Positions 1-11,708 are shown, counted from the stretch's first letter. The stretch is DNA of 64,000 bases from Morchella semilibera (GCA_009192285.1 WBVU01000011.1:740668-804667); one strand, 5' to 3'. The notes: generated by a model from the sequence alone, not told the origin. Numbers and translations: made by a program.

Positions 1-1860
1 TCTTAGTTTGCTTGTAGGCTCGAAATTCTCAAAAGATATCCTTATACCTATGGAAGTCCTTGAGATAACTCTCTAGATATTCAAGTGTACTCTTGGTATG
101 ATTCCCGTATTGAGCCATCAGGTGAAAGTCAATCATTGCCCGAACGCATTTCAAAGCCTTTCCGAAGTCAGCTCTGACAGAACTCCCTGGATTTCTCAGA
201 GCCACCGCCAAAGCTCCCAGAACTATACGCCCTAGGTTTCGCATCTCTTTCCTCTGCCATTGCGTGGTTGCCCTGTAAGGCTTGTTCGGTACTGCAAGCC
301 GAGGGTAAGGCCCAATCTTTGACCATGCTATATCGAACGCGTCGAGACGCCCGTGTTTCTTGAGAAACCCTTGAACCCATTCCATCATATGCTTTAACAT
401 TCCAAGGTAGATGTTGTTTAATAGGTCCAGTTTGTTCAGGTCGTACACCTTGCATCTCGGCATATCCCATAAAGCATTGAAGAGAGTCTTCAAAGACCTC
501 GATACAAGGTATTCTACCGGCGATGTATTCGTCGGATTCTCATTAAACTGCCGTACCATCTCCTGGTAGGTCTCCTGATCACGCATAGAAGCTCTGCCGA
601 TAGCTTCCAAGGTTCTTATACTCCACCTCACATCTTGGGCAGGCGAAATTGCTGATGTTTTTGCAACAAGGCGTGCTCAGGTTGGTCCGCGATCCACCCA
701 CACAGTACAGGAAAACATAGCCGTTCATATCTATCCGCACAGGATATCAACTCGCCCTCCTCGCCACTACTTTTCAGGCTTTTGAAGATATCTTTGAGAG
801 CGCTGTGCAGAGCCATCTGCGATTCCCGACGCATAGTTGCATTCGCACTCGCATTTGAACTGAGCTTAGGGGGCACTGGTAATAGCGCCAGGAGTACTAA
901 CGAGTGCCCCAGAGACTTTCATTCTCACCGAGGACTTGATATTTCCAATTGTGAGATAGATTGGCCATGCCTTCTTATCACCACTAAAGTTCGTCAGGTG
1001 AGTGCCATCCGAGGCACGGATTACCGGAACTAATGTCGAACCCTCAGGGAGAGAATTCTTTTTGAGATCAGTCATGACTTTTCTGACTCCAACAAAATCT
1101 CCTAAAGATCTCGGAAAGCTTCTCCTCACCTGTGTTTCCCACCACCAGTCCCCTGTATGCATTTGGCCGTAGATTCTCTCTCCCTTCTCGTTGTGTTCCA
1201 TTGACGGTACAAATATAAGAGACTCCTTGAAGGCCCGTTGTCCAAGGAGGAATCGAATAATGGTCATAGGGTCGCGATAGTAGTATGGTATATTTTTCCC
1301 TCCTATAACAACCTCCGCATGCTTCCATGTTGATCTCCCTAGGCAATCGTTCATTTCCTCCATTTTTCGTATAAAACCTCGCCCATTTCTATAGGAGCTA
1401 TGGCAATGGTCTCCAGGGGCATGTAGAAAGAAGCTATCGATACTTCCTTGTGATGCTTTGGACAAAATAAAGTACCGCGCCATCCGGAATTCATAAGATG
1501 AATTGAAAGGGTGCCATGGGTTGCCGAGAAGCCGTTGTGCGCTTTCCTGATAGCCCTCAGAGCGATATAGAGCCTCCCCAGCACCTTCGTAGACCGTCGT
1601 GGATGCATCGCGAGTAACTCCCAACTCCTCCTCACAATCCTCCCTATTGTCTACAAAGTAAGACTCTGATTCTAGGTCTGAATCTCCAGCAGTTCGTTGA
1701 GAGAAGTTAGAATATGTAGATGACCCGTTCTCGCAACTAGCATCATCCTGATCAGAGCTTTCTGAAACCTCGTGAGACTCCTGACCTGCTAGTACACCCC
1801 CGAGAGCCATCCACAAAGCTCCCAGAGCTATCGCGGTATCTAAGAGCGCACATCAAGACG
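1..1860 (-). pseudogene. KDZ/Plavaka-type transposase, decayed copy
   Basis: This is the remains of a DNA transposase of the fungal Plavaka group (KDZ/CMC-like cut-and-paste elements). Translated pieces on the minus strand run 1816-866, then about 920-628, then 631-29. They align in order with the better copy at 27984-30882. Shared landmarks are YYYRDP, FLLGQRAF, SDGTHLTNFSGDKKAWP, CGWIADQPEHA and LLKHMMEW. Frames change near 900 and 630, and a stop sits at 29-31. The C-terminal third lies beyond the left edge, and the N-terminal zinc finger seen in the other copy is absent. An intron equivalent to the one in the other copy is plausible after WWWETQ (donor GTGAGG). Family assignment rests on similarity to that copy and to known Plavaka proteins. 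Confidence 0.85.
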
Positions 1861-1899
1861 AAGATAGAGACGAGCACAACCATCCCGAGGGTGGAGACG

Positions 1900-2303
1900 T
1901 TTCATGGATATGTTAGGTTGGGAGGATTGGAACGATTGGTGGAGATGGGATTATTGTAAGCTCGGAGGTGGGGATGAGTCAGAGTAGGTTCTATGGGTTT
2001 CTGTTACGCAGGAGTATGAGTCATAGTTGGGGTTACGCGAGGATATGAGTCAGGCTTGGCTCTGGAATCTTTGGGTATATAAGGGAGGCAACGGTGCCTA
2101 CTCCTGTACTTTCTTTCTTTCTCTTTTCTCTTTACGCAACGTCTTCTGTACTTAGTATTCAATATACTTTATAGTCTCTAATTCTTTAGTGACTATCGCT
2201 GCCTCTTTAATTTTTTCCTTATACTTCCCTTGTACTGGGGTCGTATCGCTGCAACCACTCGTGCCCTGTGGAACGAAGCTACACCGCCACCCCCTCCTTG
2301 AGA
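1900..2303 (+). repeat. 5' LTR of element 1
   Basis: 404 bp, matching 7506-7908 almost throughout. It begins TTTCATGG and ends CCTTGAGA rather than with canonical TG...CA ends. A TATATAAG box at 2076 and a CT-rich tract at 2108-2133 mark the likely promoter. The sequence ACGCAACGT (2134-2142) just after the CT tract is complementary to the primer site. By eye it differs from the 3' LTR at nine substitutions and one single-base indel. Confidence 0.93.
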
Positions 2304-2314
2304 TTACGTTGCGT
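2304..2314 (+). promoter_or_regulatory. Primer binding site, self-priming type
   Basis: Two bases after the 5' LTR the sequence reads ACGTTGCGT (2306-2314). It is the exact reverse complement of ACGCAACGT at 2134-2142 inside the LTR, where the transcript plausibly starts. No tRNA 3'-end complement (TGGT...) is present. This matches the known self-priming mode of Tf1/sushi-type chromoviruses, in which the 5' end of the RNA primes reverse transcription. The mode is inferred from the complementarity. Confidence 0.7.
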
Positions 2315-2337
2315 CGTCATCCACACTGCACCCAACC

Positions 2338-3806
2338 ATGTCCGCCCAGGCTCCTCCACCTCCACCTCCTCCCCTAGCCACCATCGTGGATGGGGTCACC
2401 CTCGATGGCAACTATCAAATCCCTCAGACCTTCACAGAGTTCGAAGCAGTGGAGGACCTACACTATCACTATGTACATCTCCTAACCCTTATACGGGAAG
2501 GGGATCGATGGACTCATCAGCAAGACTTCATTTGTCTCCTGATGTCTCCTGAGCCTCAGGAGACTCAAAAAATATCCAGGGGTCTCAGGAGAGTCTCAGG
2601 AGACCTGGGAGACTGCTGGGAGACTCCAGTCACAAGTTGAGTTTGCTGATGGAAGGCAGAACGAGACGCTAGCCGAACCCTACACACCCAAACCAGACAG
2701 GAGTTGGCCACCGCAAGGGACCAACTCACAGCCTCCAACAACCACACATATGCTCTGGAAACTCAGGTTCGCACCCTGGAATTCCAACTCGCCGCGGCCC
2801 GGGCTGCACAACCACCACCACCACCACCACCACCCCCAATAGTGCCTCCCCCACCAGCCAATGCTCCACCCCCAGCTTTCCGCTCCGAGAAATTCCCAGA
2901 CCCCCCAAGTTTAACGGAGCCCGTAAGGAGCTACCCGGATTCCTAAACCTCCTCCGCACCAAGCTTAGGGTAAACCATGACAGGTTCCTGAACGAGGAGG
3001 CTAAGGTGTTCTACGCCGTCTCTCGGTTGGAGGGGAAAGCGTTGGACCACTGGCAAGTTATCCCCATGGCCACCGGAGATGCTCCCCCATTCGCTTCGGT
3101 CGCTACCTTTGTTACGTTTTTGGAAGCCTCCTTCGGGGACCCGGACCCCCGAGGTACCGCCAGGCGGGAACTCCAGAGCCTCCGCCAAGGCAAGGGGGAC
3201 TTCGCCACTTACCTTACACAATTTTTGCGTATCATGGGCCAACTCGACTACAACGAGGAAGCCAAGAAGGACGCCCTCGAGAATGGATTATCTGATGACC
3301 TCAAAGACGCAATGATCTACCAGGATACCACCACGGAGGGCTTTGATGCATTTGTTAGAAGGCTTATGACTATGGACAATAGGATTAGGGCGAGGAAAGA
3401 TGCCCAGAAGGCCAATAGGAACCCTATGGGACAATTCGTCGCGCAACCCGGTCCCCCACATCCGTCGCATACCCCAGGAGGCCTCGTCCCAATGGACCTC
3501 TCAGCTCTCCAAGCCCGCCCAGCCATCCGTCCCCCGCCTGAAGGGCGATATACGTTTGCCCACGGCCGACGACAGACCACCGCTGCAGAAAAGAAATGGA
3601 GAATGGAGAATGGCCGTTGTGCCTACTGCGCCGCCCCTGATCATGTTTTCGCCAATTGCCCCCAAGGTAGCCGCCCTCGTGGCCCTCCTCCTGCGATGAA
3701 GGGCGCCGCTCTATCTGTCCCTCCTGCCGCTCCTATTGAGCCTCTTGCTTCTTCTTCTTCTTCGTCTTCTTCTTCTTCTGCGGATGTTATTTTTTTCTTC
3801 TGGTAA
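2338..3806 (+). pseudogene. gag of element 1 (broken)
   Basis: Structural (capsid/nucleocapsid) polyprotein of the chromovirus. It starts MSAQAPPPPPPP at 2338, is interrupted by a MITE at 2513-2648, resumes in the segment containing ELATARDQLTASNNH (about 2700), and after a frameshift near 2910 continues to the stop at 3806. The capsid region contains FLEASFGDPDPRGTARRELQ. A CCHC zinc knuckle (CAYCAAPDHVFANC, CX2CX4HX4C) lies near 3620-3665, followed by a serine run encoded by TCT/TCG repeats. Proline-rich low-complexity sequence precedes the capsid domain. Removing the MITE plus one target-duplication copy joins the two halves in frame. Confidence 0.88.
2513..2648. mobile_element. MITE with CTCAGGAGAC micro-repeats
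   Basis: A 136-bp insertion in gag flanked by ATGGA (2508-2512 and 2649-2653; one more base may belong to the duplication). Deleting it with one flank copy restores the gag frame (R-W-K-A-E-R). Ends contain CATCAGCAAGACT and, inverted, CATCAGCAAACTC. The interior is made of GTCTCCTGAG and CTCAGGAGAC motifs in both orientations. A second, inverted copy lies at about 53083-53280. Its CATCAGCAAG end matches the right end of the Plavaka element at 31490. Confidence 0.8.
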
Positions 3807-3837
3807 TTTGGGTTTTCAGTAGTCCCTGGCCAGTATC

Positions 3838-6800
3838 ATGGCCCTCGCCAGGGACCTTCAAAGGAATTTTCTTTATCTGCGTTTTCTATTTCTAGGTTTT
3901 TCGGTTTCAGTTATGGCAGAGGAGGAATTAAATGGAGATCACTTAGTTGTAGCTTGTAACATTGCTCACAATAAGAACTCTATTTCCACTTATGCTATGA
4001 TTGATACTGGGGCCTCGGGATTCGCATTTATTGATGAAACCTTTGCGCGCCATCATCAACTTCCTCTTCTTCCCCTTAAAACTCCTCGTATTCTTGAAGT
4101 TATCGATGGAAGACCTATCGCATCTGGACAGATTACCTCCATATGTCGTGTACCTTTACTCATTGGCTCTCATCAAGAAACAAATTCCACTTTTCGTCAC
4201 CAAGCTGGGACAGTACCCCCTAGTTCTTGACATTCCTTGGCTACAACATCACGATGCACTCTAAAATTTAAGAGTAATACGGTGGCCTTCGACTCAGAGT
4301 TCTGTAAAAAGAACTGCAATTCTACTACTACCCCCGATGTTATTCCTGGTATTAAACCTCCAACTTACATGATAGGCCCTGTTCCCTTTAGTCGCCTCGC
4401 CCGCCGTAAGCAACTCCAGATCTGCAGTTAAACATTATACGAGATTGAAAAGGCCCCTCCAGGACACCCCAAGGGATGGATGGAAACAAAAGATCCCCGA
4501 ACGCCGCGGCTATCATAATCGATTGAATATGTTTGACGAAGCCTTCGCTCAGGACCGACCCTATGATCATAAGATACCTCTGAAGGAAGGCAAGGAGCCT
4601 CCCTTTGGTCCTCTCTATGGCATGTCTAGGGACGAGTTGTTGGCACTAAGGGACTATATTCGGGAGAACCTCTCTAAAGGCTTTATTCGCGCCAGTTCGT
4701 CTCCGGCTGGGGCTCCAGTACTATTTGTGAAGAAGGCTGACGGGTCTCTTCGTCTCTGTGTGGATTATCGAGGACTAAATGAGTTGACGGTTAAGAACCG
4801 ATATACATTACCTCTAATCCGAGAAACCTTGGATCGTCTTTCCAAAGCCAAGTGGTATACCAAGTTGGACCTACGACAGGGATATAATCAAATCCGCATG
4901 GCCGAAGGGGAGGAATGGAAAACGGCATTGAGGACCCGTTATGGTCACTTTGAATATACCGTAATGCCATTTGGTCTGACCAATGCCCCCGCTACCTTTC
5001 AACATTTTATCAACGATTGCCTTAGGGAACACCTGGACCAATTCTGTACGGCGTACTTAGACGATATTCTTATCTATAGCGATTCCCTCGAGGAACATGA
5101 GCAACATGTCGAAACTATACTGGGAAGTCTTACAGAAGAATGAGATCCTGCTGAAACCGGAAAGGTCCGAGTTCCATAAGCAAAGTACTACCTACCTTGG
5201 ACTAATTATCGAACCCAATGGTATCCGCATGGATCCTCACAAGGTATCAGCGATACAAGAATGGACTACCCCCAAGTCAGTTAAGGATGTACAAGCTTTT
5301 CTAGGATTCGCGAATTTTTATCGTCGTTTTATTTCTGGCTTTTCTAAGTTGGCTTCTCCCTCTTACCAAATTGACAAAGAAGAATATCTCCTTTGTGTGG
5401 ACCTTGGAAGCAGAGGCCGCCTTTCAATTTTTGAAGGAAGCCTTTACCACCGCCACTATTCTAATTCATTTCGACCCTGAAAAACCAATTACGGTGGAAA
5501 CGGATGCATCGGACTATGTTGCCGGCGGCGTACTCTCGCAATACGATGAACAAGGAAAGCTACATCCCGTTGCATTCTTCTCCAAAAAGCATACACCTGC
5601 AGAGTGCAATTATGAAATTTATGATAAGGAGTTATTGGCGATAATTAGGTGTTTCGAGGAATGGAGGCCCGAGTTGGAAGGGGCTAAACACCCGATAGAG
5701 GTTATTTCCGACCACCAAAACCTTGAATACTTTATGTCGACCAAGCAACTTAATAGAAGGCAAGTGCGATGGGCTGAATATTTATCACGCTTTGACTTTG
5801 TGATTAAATACAGGCCAGGGAAACAAGGTGGAAACCGGATGCATTAACTAGGAGATCAGGAGATCTCCTTGGGGAAGGGGATGAAAGGTTACTACATCAG
5901 AGTCAGACGGTCCTGAAGAGGGGAAAATTGGATCCTAAGCTAAGTTTGTTGGCGGGGTTCTTTGACAAATGAACCCGCTGAAAAGAACGCCCTCCTACAG
6001 AAATTATTTTGATGAAGGATATCAAGCTGACCCATTTCCACAAAAGATTTTGGATCTACGACAGACGGATACGAAAACACTGCAAAGAAATATCCCTGCA
6101 GAGTGCACCGAAGTGGATGGCCGCCTCCTCTAACCGGCGAAAGCATATATGTCCCCAACCACGCGCCACTAAAGTTGGAAATTCTAAATCAATATCATGA
6201 TGCCCCCTCAACAGGACATCCCGGTAGAGAGAAAACTTTCGAATTGGTTAGCAGGGATTACTATTGGCCAAATATGCTCGATTATATCGGTCAATATATT
6301 CGGAAACTGCCATATTTGCCAGCGAAGTAAGCCAACGACACATGGGAAGTTCGGAGTACTTAGACCCGCTACCTATACCAGAGCAACCCTGGAGAGAGAT
6401 CTCTATGGACTTTGTGACGGGTCTACCGGAGAGTGAAGGATACAATGCCATACTGGTGGTTGTGGATCGGTTAACGAAAATGCGCCACCTCCTGCCCTGC
6501 AATACTATGGTCAATGCGGAAGATCTAGCCAACCTATATTTTGCAACATGTTTGGAAACTGCATGGCCTACCTACACATATTACGTCCGACAGGGGAACT
6601 CAATTTACCGCGAAGTTCTGGAAATCCCTCTGTAAGCAGTTGAAGGTAGAAGCCAGAATGTCAACAGCCTTTCATCCGGAGACAGATGGGCAAACAGAGC
6701 GACTGAAATGCAGTGATGGAACAATACCTCCGAAGGTATGTGTCGTATCAACAAGATGATTGGGTTAAGTGGTTGCCGATGGCAGAATTTGCAGCAAATA

Positions 6801-7492
6801 ACCAAGTACTATCAGCCTCTACCAAAGTTATTCCCTTCTTTGCCAATTATGGCTACCACCCTCGATTCACGATGGATCTACGGAAATTGGAGAAGACTCC
6901 ACCGAGCCTCGATGCCTATGATTTGCAAGGCAAGATGAAGGAGCTACATGATTATCTACGAACTCAACTTAGGACTGCTCAAGATCAACAAGAGAAGTCA
7001 GTTAACATGAAGCGTATTCCCGCCCCACGCTATGAAGTCGGTGACATGGTGTTTGTTTCAGCAAAGAATATTCGAACTTCGTGAAATTCTAGGAAGCTCA
7101 ATTGGAAAAGATTGGGACCCTTCCCCGTTCGAGAGGTTGTTTCGCCTTATGCCTATCGACTAAACCTACCCGGTTCGATGAAGATGCACCCCGTCTTCCA
7201 TGGTTTCCCTGTTAGACCTTGCCGCCGTTGACCCTGTACCAGGGCAGCTACAACACCACCTCCGTCTGTTATTGTTGATCAAGAGGAGGAGTATGAGGTC
7301 GAAGAAGTTTTGGACTCGAGGTATTATGGAAAGCAGGGACTTCAGTATTATGTGAAGTGGACTGGGTATGCTGACCCTACATGGGACCCTGCCGACTATC
7401 ATCAACAGACTGCTGCGTTGATAAATTTCATGTACGTTACCCCGCTAAACCAGGACCCGGGGAGATTAAGGCTCGCAGGAGCTCGCGCTTGA
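3838..7492 (+). pseudogene. pol of element 1 (protease-RT-RNaseH-integrase-chromodomain)
   Basis: Polyprotein in several frames. Aspartic protease with the DTGASG active site near 4009. Reverse transcriptase 4445-5143 with [20 protein letters not shown] and the catalytic YLDD at about 5056. RNase H about 5460-5847 ([29 protein letters not shown]). Integrase about 6120-7085, with the zinc region decayed (one expected cysteine appears as KLPYLPAK), the MDFVTGLPE and SDRGTQFT motifs, and C-terminal PRYEVGDMV. A chromodomain follows about 7285-7440 (YEVEEVLDSR, YYVKWTGY, TWDPA). Frameshifts near 4220, 5140, 5390, 5840 and 6330 and a stop at 7081 inactivate it. The chromodomain normally steers integration to particular chromatin marks. 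Confidence 0.9.
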
Positions 7493-7505
7493 AGGGAGGG
7501 GCTAC

Positions 7506-7908
7506 TTTCATGGATACGTTAGGTGGGAGGATTGGAACGATTGGCGGGGATGGGATTATTGTAAGCTCGGAGGCGGGGATGAGTCAGAGTAGGTTCTATG
7601 GGTTTCTGTTACACAGGAGTATGAGTCATAGTTGGGGTTACGTGAGGATATGAGTCAGGCTTGGCTCTGGAATATTTGGGTATATAAGGGAGGCAACGGT
7701 GCCTACTCCTGTACTTTCTTTCTTTCTCTTTTCTCTTCACGCAACGTCTTCTGTACTTAGTATTCAATATACTTTATAGTCTCTAATTCTTTAGTGACTA
7801 TCGCTGCCTCTTTAATTCTTTCCTTATACTTCCCTTGTACTGGGGTCGTATCGCTGCAACCACTCGTGCCCTGTGGAACGAAGCTACACCGCCACCCCCT
7901 CCTTGAGA
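7506..7908 (+). repeat. 3' LTR of element 1
   Basis: 403 bp, nearly identical to 1900-2303, directly preceded by the purine-rich GAAGGGAGGGG tract expected for plus-strand priming. It ends CCTTGAGA and is followed by the target duplication AGACG at 7909-7913. Confidence 0.93.
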
Positions 7909-7913
7909 AGACG

Positions 7914-9165
7914 AGGACGAGGATGAGGACAATCAAGACGAAGAAGAAGACAAAGACAAAGACAAAGACAAAGACGACGAAGACGAAGACGAACCTCGCC
8001 ACGCCTCACAAGGACGTCGTCAGAGACAGAAAAAAAAAAGGGCTTTCAAGGCAAAGTGGTCAAAAGAGGTTGTTTTGATGGACGCAAGCACTGCCAAGGT
8101 GACTTTGGGACTTGGCCGCCTCGTCCCAAAGAGCTACACAACAGGTTGAGGAAAGACCTCGCCGGCAGAGATGACGAAGAACAAGGATGGGTCAATAAAA
8201 GAACTAGTGTGGCTTAAACATCATTTTAATGAGTTGGTGGCATGGCTTCTGGAACAGAAGCCTCTGGTAGCTTTGGCCACGATCATGGGAGGCCAGAGGA
8301 ATAGCGCCAGGGCCAAGGTACAGGAAGCACTTTATCCTGGCTAGTGGTAGATGTCAGTCAGGAAGGAAAAGGTCTCTAAGGGCATTGGAGGAATCCGGGA
8401 ATTCACCGAGATTGACGCTCACGACCCCGAGCTGGACGCTGACGATTCGGATGATCCTGCCGCAAAGGTCTCTCAGGGCACTCGGCAAAGTGACAAAAGC
8501 TATCGCCACACTCTGAGCGGACCAATATCTGGGTCACCGTTGTCGACCCTGACCATTTTAATGAATACAATCCTGATGCTAGGAGACGGGAATACACTTG
8601 GACCCATGCACATAATGAGCCTAGTTACGCTGCCATGATGACCCGGAGGAATATCCAAGAACTTGGAAGAGTCGCCTGCAAGCATATCCCCATTGGTCGG
8701 TTGGTCCGAGAATTCTATAGCTCAATGAACCAACCAGCCGAACCGGAAGGAGGAGCCAACCTGGGTCCGCATAATAGGACACTGAGGAGGTAGAAGCCTG
8801 GATGCTCAGGGAAGTCCTGGCGAAACCTCTCCGTGGTTCTGGCCATACTTCACAGAGTAGGCCAGACTGAGCCCCATGGTGGTGATGAAACCCCTCCTAG
8901 AAGACTATACCAGCCGTACACCACCAGTGACGATTATGGACACTTTGAATATCCGGCTGAAGACTCTGAATTTGAGGGCGGAGTTAGATTGACCTCGATT
9001 GGAACCAGGCTTATCATGCCGAAGAATGATGCATCGTTCCAGGTAAACCTCCACAAGATCTCGTCACGCCGGAATAGGCAGCAAGCAGCACCTCGATGCT
9101 CCTCAACCAATAAGTACCTTAATAAGTACCTTTCTCCTGTGGGTGTTGGTTATTGCAGACCCTAA
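7914..9165 (+). pseudogene. Degenerate acidic coding region, function unknown
   Basis: I do not recognise this protein. Immediately after element 1 comes a frame rich in Asp, Glu and Lys (EEEDKDKDKDKDDEDEDE) followed by a basic patch (RQRQKKKRAFKAKWSKEVV). When element 1 and one AGACG copy are removed, the same acidic frame continues leftwards into about 1833-1899 without a stop, so the retrotransposon hit a pre-existing coding sequence. Downstream pieces in other frames look protein-like (EYTWTHAHNEPSYAAMMTRRN near 8590; YGHFEYPAEDSEFEGGVRL near 8940) but stops and shifts separate them. It may be a second gene of an old transposon or a lost host gene. Confidence 0.45.
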
Positions 9166-9944
9166 ACTCAGATTGGGCGTGGTCTGGGGGGCTTGCGGAG
9201 ATTGCTCAGAAGACGTGAGGAGGCAGAAACAAAGCCCCGCCCGCCGTACAATGGGAAAGATGAGACTCCCTTGGTTCCCCTCGCCCGGAGGTGAGTAGTG
9301 ACGGTGACGGTGATGGTGATAGTGCTTAAGCCTATTTGGCGAGAGTTTGGAAAGGTTTTGCGAGATTCTGGTGAGTTATTCGCACTTCAGCATGATTGAT
9401 CTATGTTAACCGACCCCATAGATTTTTTCCCCACTATTTTTTATTAAGGTATACAGAGGTTTCGAAAGGTTTGGCGATAGCTTTAAGAGCTTTCAAAACG
9501 GTCGGTAACAGCTTTGTGTTAGGTATTATTTGTTGTTTCCTTGGTCCGCGCATGTTACACACGTAGCATTTTGGGTGATTACTATTATTAGAGAGTGTTG
9601 ATTTGAGGCTTGGTATTATTAGATAGCGTTGATTTATTCTTAGGTTGGGAGCATTTATTTGATACTGATAGGTAGCGAATATCAAAGTGATTTGAAGCCT
9701 TTTTGAATACTACTAGTGATCTCGAAAGCTATCGCGAAGCCTCCTGAAAACATTATTATTGCGAGTGATTACCGATGACACTATTTTAACCCAAATTGGT
9801 ATGCCCCGCCCATCTAATTAGCCAATTTTAGTCTGTATGTGGTTAGCCTTAAATTACATGAAAAACTTTCACGCCAAGGACTTCGTTTGATTAGAAATCA
9901 GGACAGCTTTCAAAACCCTCAGGGGGGCCCTCACAGGCATCAAG
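9166..9944. other. No gene seen
   Basis: About 780 bp without a convincing coding frame. The stretch 9340-9800 is AT-rich, with loosely repeated GAAAGGTTT/GCGATAGC-like words, and resembles decayed repeat sequence. I found no LTR ends, TIRs or RNA gene. Confidence 0.5.
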
Positions 9945-10468
9945 ATGCCTCAAGCAAAGCGTCCCTCAACGTCCGAAACGACCAAATCTACCCCAAGGCT
10001 CCCTGACCCTAAAGACCACAATGGGGAAACTACACAGGAAGATCCAGACGAGGGTGAAACTGTACTCGAGAGAGCTCCCAACACTCTCACGAGAGTCAGC
10101 ACAACCACGAAGAAAGCTCAAGGAAAGCGGCCGCAGTAAATCTGAAAGGAGCACTTCTTCTCGTAAACGTTCAGAAGGCCCAGAGCCACAAATGAAATTT
10201 TCAATTCGGATGAGGATCTACCTGATCCTCCATTGCGCCGTTCGGCCAAAGCTCAGCGAGTCCCCAAATCGTCTCTGAGGAGCCATTCTCGACGGAACAA
10301 AAAATCTAAAAAATCTGGTGCTCGGGTGGAGTTTAACATCGAAGAACAAACGTCGGAGGGGGAGCAAGAGGTTCAAGAGCGCCTTACAACCAGTTCTTCA
10401 GAATATGATGATGACTGCCTAGACACTCCGGTAATACGCGACCAGAGCCTGAGACATCAGGTCGGAGA

Positions 10469-11044
10469 TGTTACGGAGCAACACGGAGACAACAGACAAG
10501 AGAGCTGAGGTACACAACCGAGGCGAAGACGAGGACGGAGACGAGGAGCGACGGCGGAGGAACCTAACCGAGGAGCAGGGTTGTAGGGCAGAGGGTCCAG
10601 ATAGCCTCCCTGACGAAGACGTGGAGACGGAGATACCAGTAGATGACACGGACTACGGTCATGGGCTATGGGCGAGGCGAGACTAAACGAAGCGAGACGA
10701 GACGAGGCGAGGCGAGGCGAGATACTATGGAAGACTCCCTAGGGTCTTGGCGAAGACTATGGTTATGACGTAATATATTTTGGAACTAAAGACACGAGAC
10801 GGAACGAAACTAAACCGTAGGGTTGATAACAGGAAGAACGCGTAGGAAAAGAAAGAGAAAGAAAGGAACAAAGGAAAAGCCCGTAGCAACATATATATAC
10901 TCCTCCTAATCCCTGTACAGCCATGACTCATCACATCGTGTAACGGAAACCCATAGAAACTCCAAAACCCTCAAAGGGCCTTACACCCGAAAACCTATTC
11001 TCCAATATCCTCCTCCTCCGCGAAGTCCGTGGTACGCCGTGATA
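10469..11044 (-). repeat. Solo LTR, family B, with target duplication
   Basis: 576 bp beginning TGTTACGGAG and ending GCCGTGATA (the transcript-sense strand reads TATCACGG...CCGTAACA). It is flanked by GGAGA at 10464-10468 and 11045-11049. In minus orientation it contains a TATATATA box (near 10900) and the CT-rich tract typical of the other LTRs here. No internal region is attached, so it is the product of LTR-LTR recombination. Removing it rejoins the first of three 30-bp repeats in the host frame. Relatives lie at 33134-33659 and 58485-58811. Confidence 0.9.
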
Positions 11045-11708
11045 GGAGACAAGAGACCCCCGGGAACGCAGGTCGCAGACAAGAGACCCCCGGGTACGCA
11101 AGTCGCCGGAAAGAGACCTCCGAATAGTCAGGTAATGACTGCCAGAGGTATGGCGAGTGCTCGGAGAAAGCCCACCAGTGCGGTTGCTGAGGCAATTGCG
11201 TCGTCAGCAGTGGAGATTAACGTTATTGAAGTAATTAACCCCAGTCCCTTGTTTTTGATAAGTGACTGAATGAAAGAAATTTTAGATGGGAAATCGTACA
11301 TCGTCGAAGCCAACGAAAAATCCATCGAGCGCTCCACAAAGACCGCCGATGACTCCTGTGGACCCAGCGATGGCTCCTACTGCTACCCCCAGAAGACTGA
11401 CTGCTTTTAATTACTCTTCATCTTTTCGTTTCCCGCCCCCTTCCTCTTCTAGGTTTGGAGAATCGTCACCAACACCAATGGCATTGAATCCTGGATCCAT
11501 GCCACCAAGCGATGATAGCTCCTGGGGCGGTTCTACGGGCTTTGGGATTAGCTCTCGAATGCCTCAAAGAATGGAGCCATCCCCACTAGGGAGACCACCT
11601 CGGAATAACAATACAGCGAACTCTAACTATCTGTCGCCTTCACCTTCTTTACCTCCGCCCCACGATGACGACAGGTATCATTACCAAACCCCTGAAAGCT
11701 CTGACGGG

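Larger units (their letters stand above)
1900..7908 (+). mobile_element. Ty3/gypsy chromovirus, complete but decayed (element 1)
   Basis: A full-length LTR retrotransposon: 5' LTR 1900-2303, primer site 2306-2314, gag, protease, reverse transcriptase, RNase H, integrase with chromodomain, purine-rich tract around 7488-7500, and 3' LTR 7506-7908. It is flanked by 5-bp target duplications AGACG (1895-1899 and 7909-7913). The internal genes are broken by frameshifts and stops and by a 136-bp MITE in gag, so the copy cannot be autonomous. Domain order RT-RNaseH-IN-chromodomain marks the chromovirus branch. It landed in an acidic reading frame (see 7914-9165). Confidence 0.93.
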
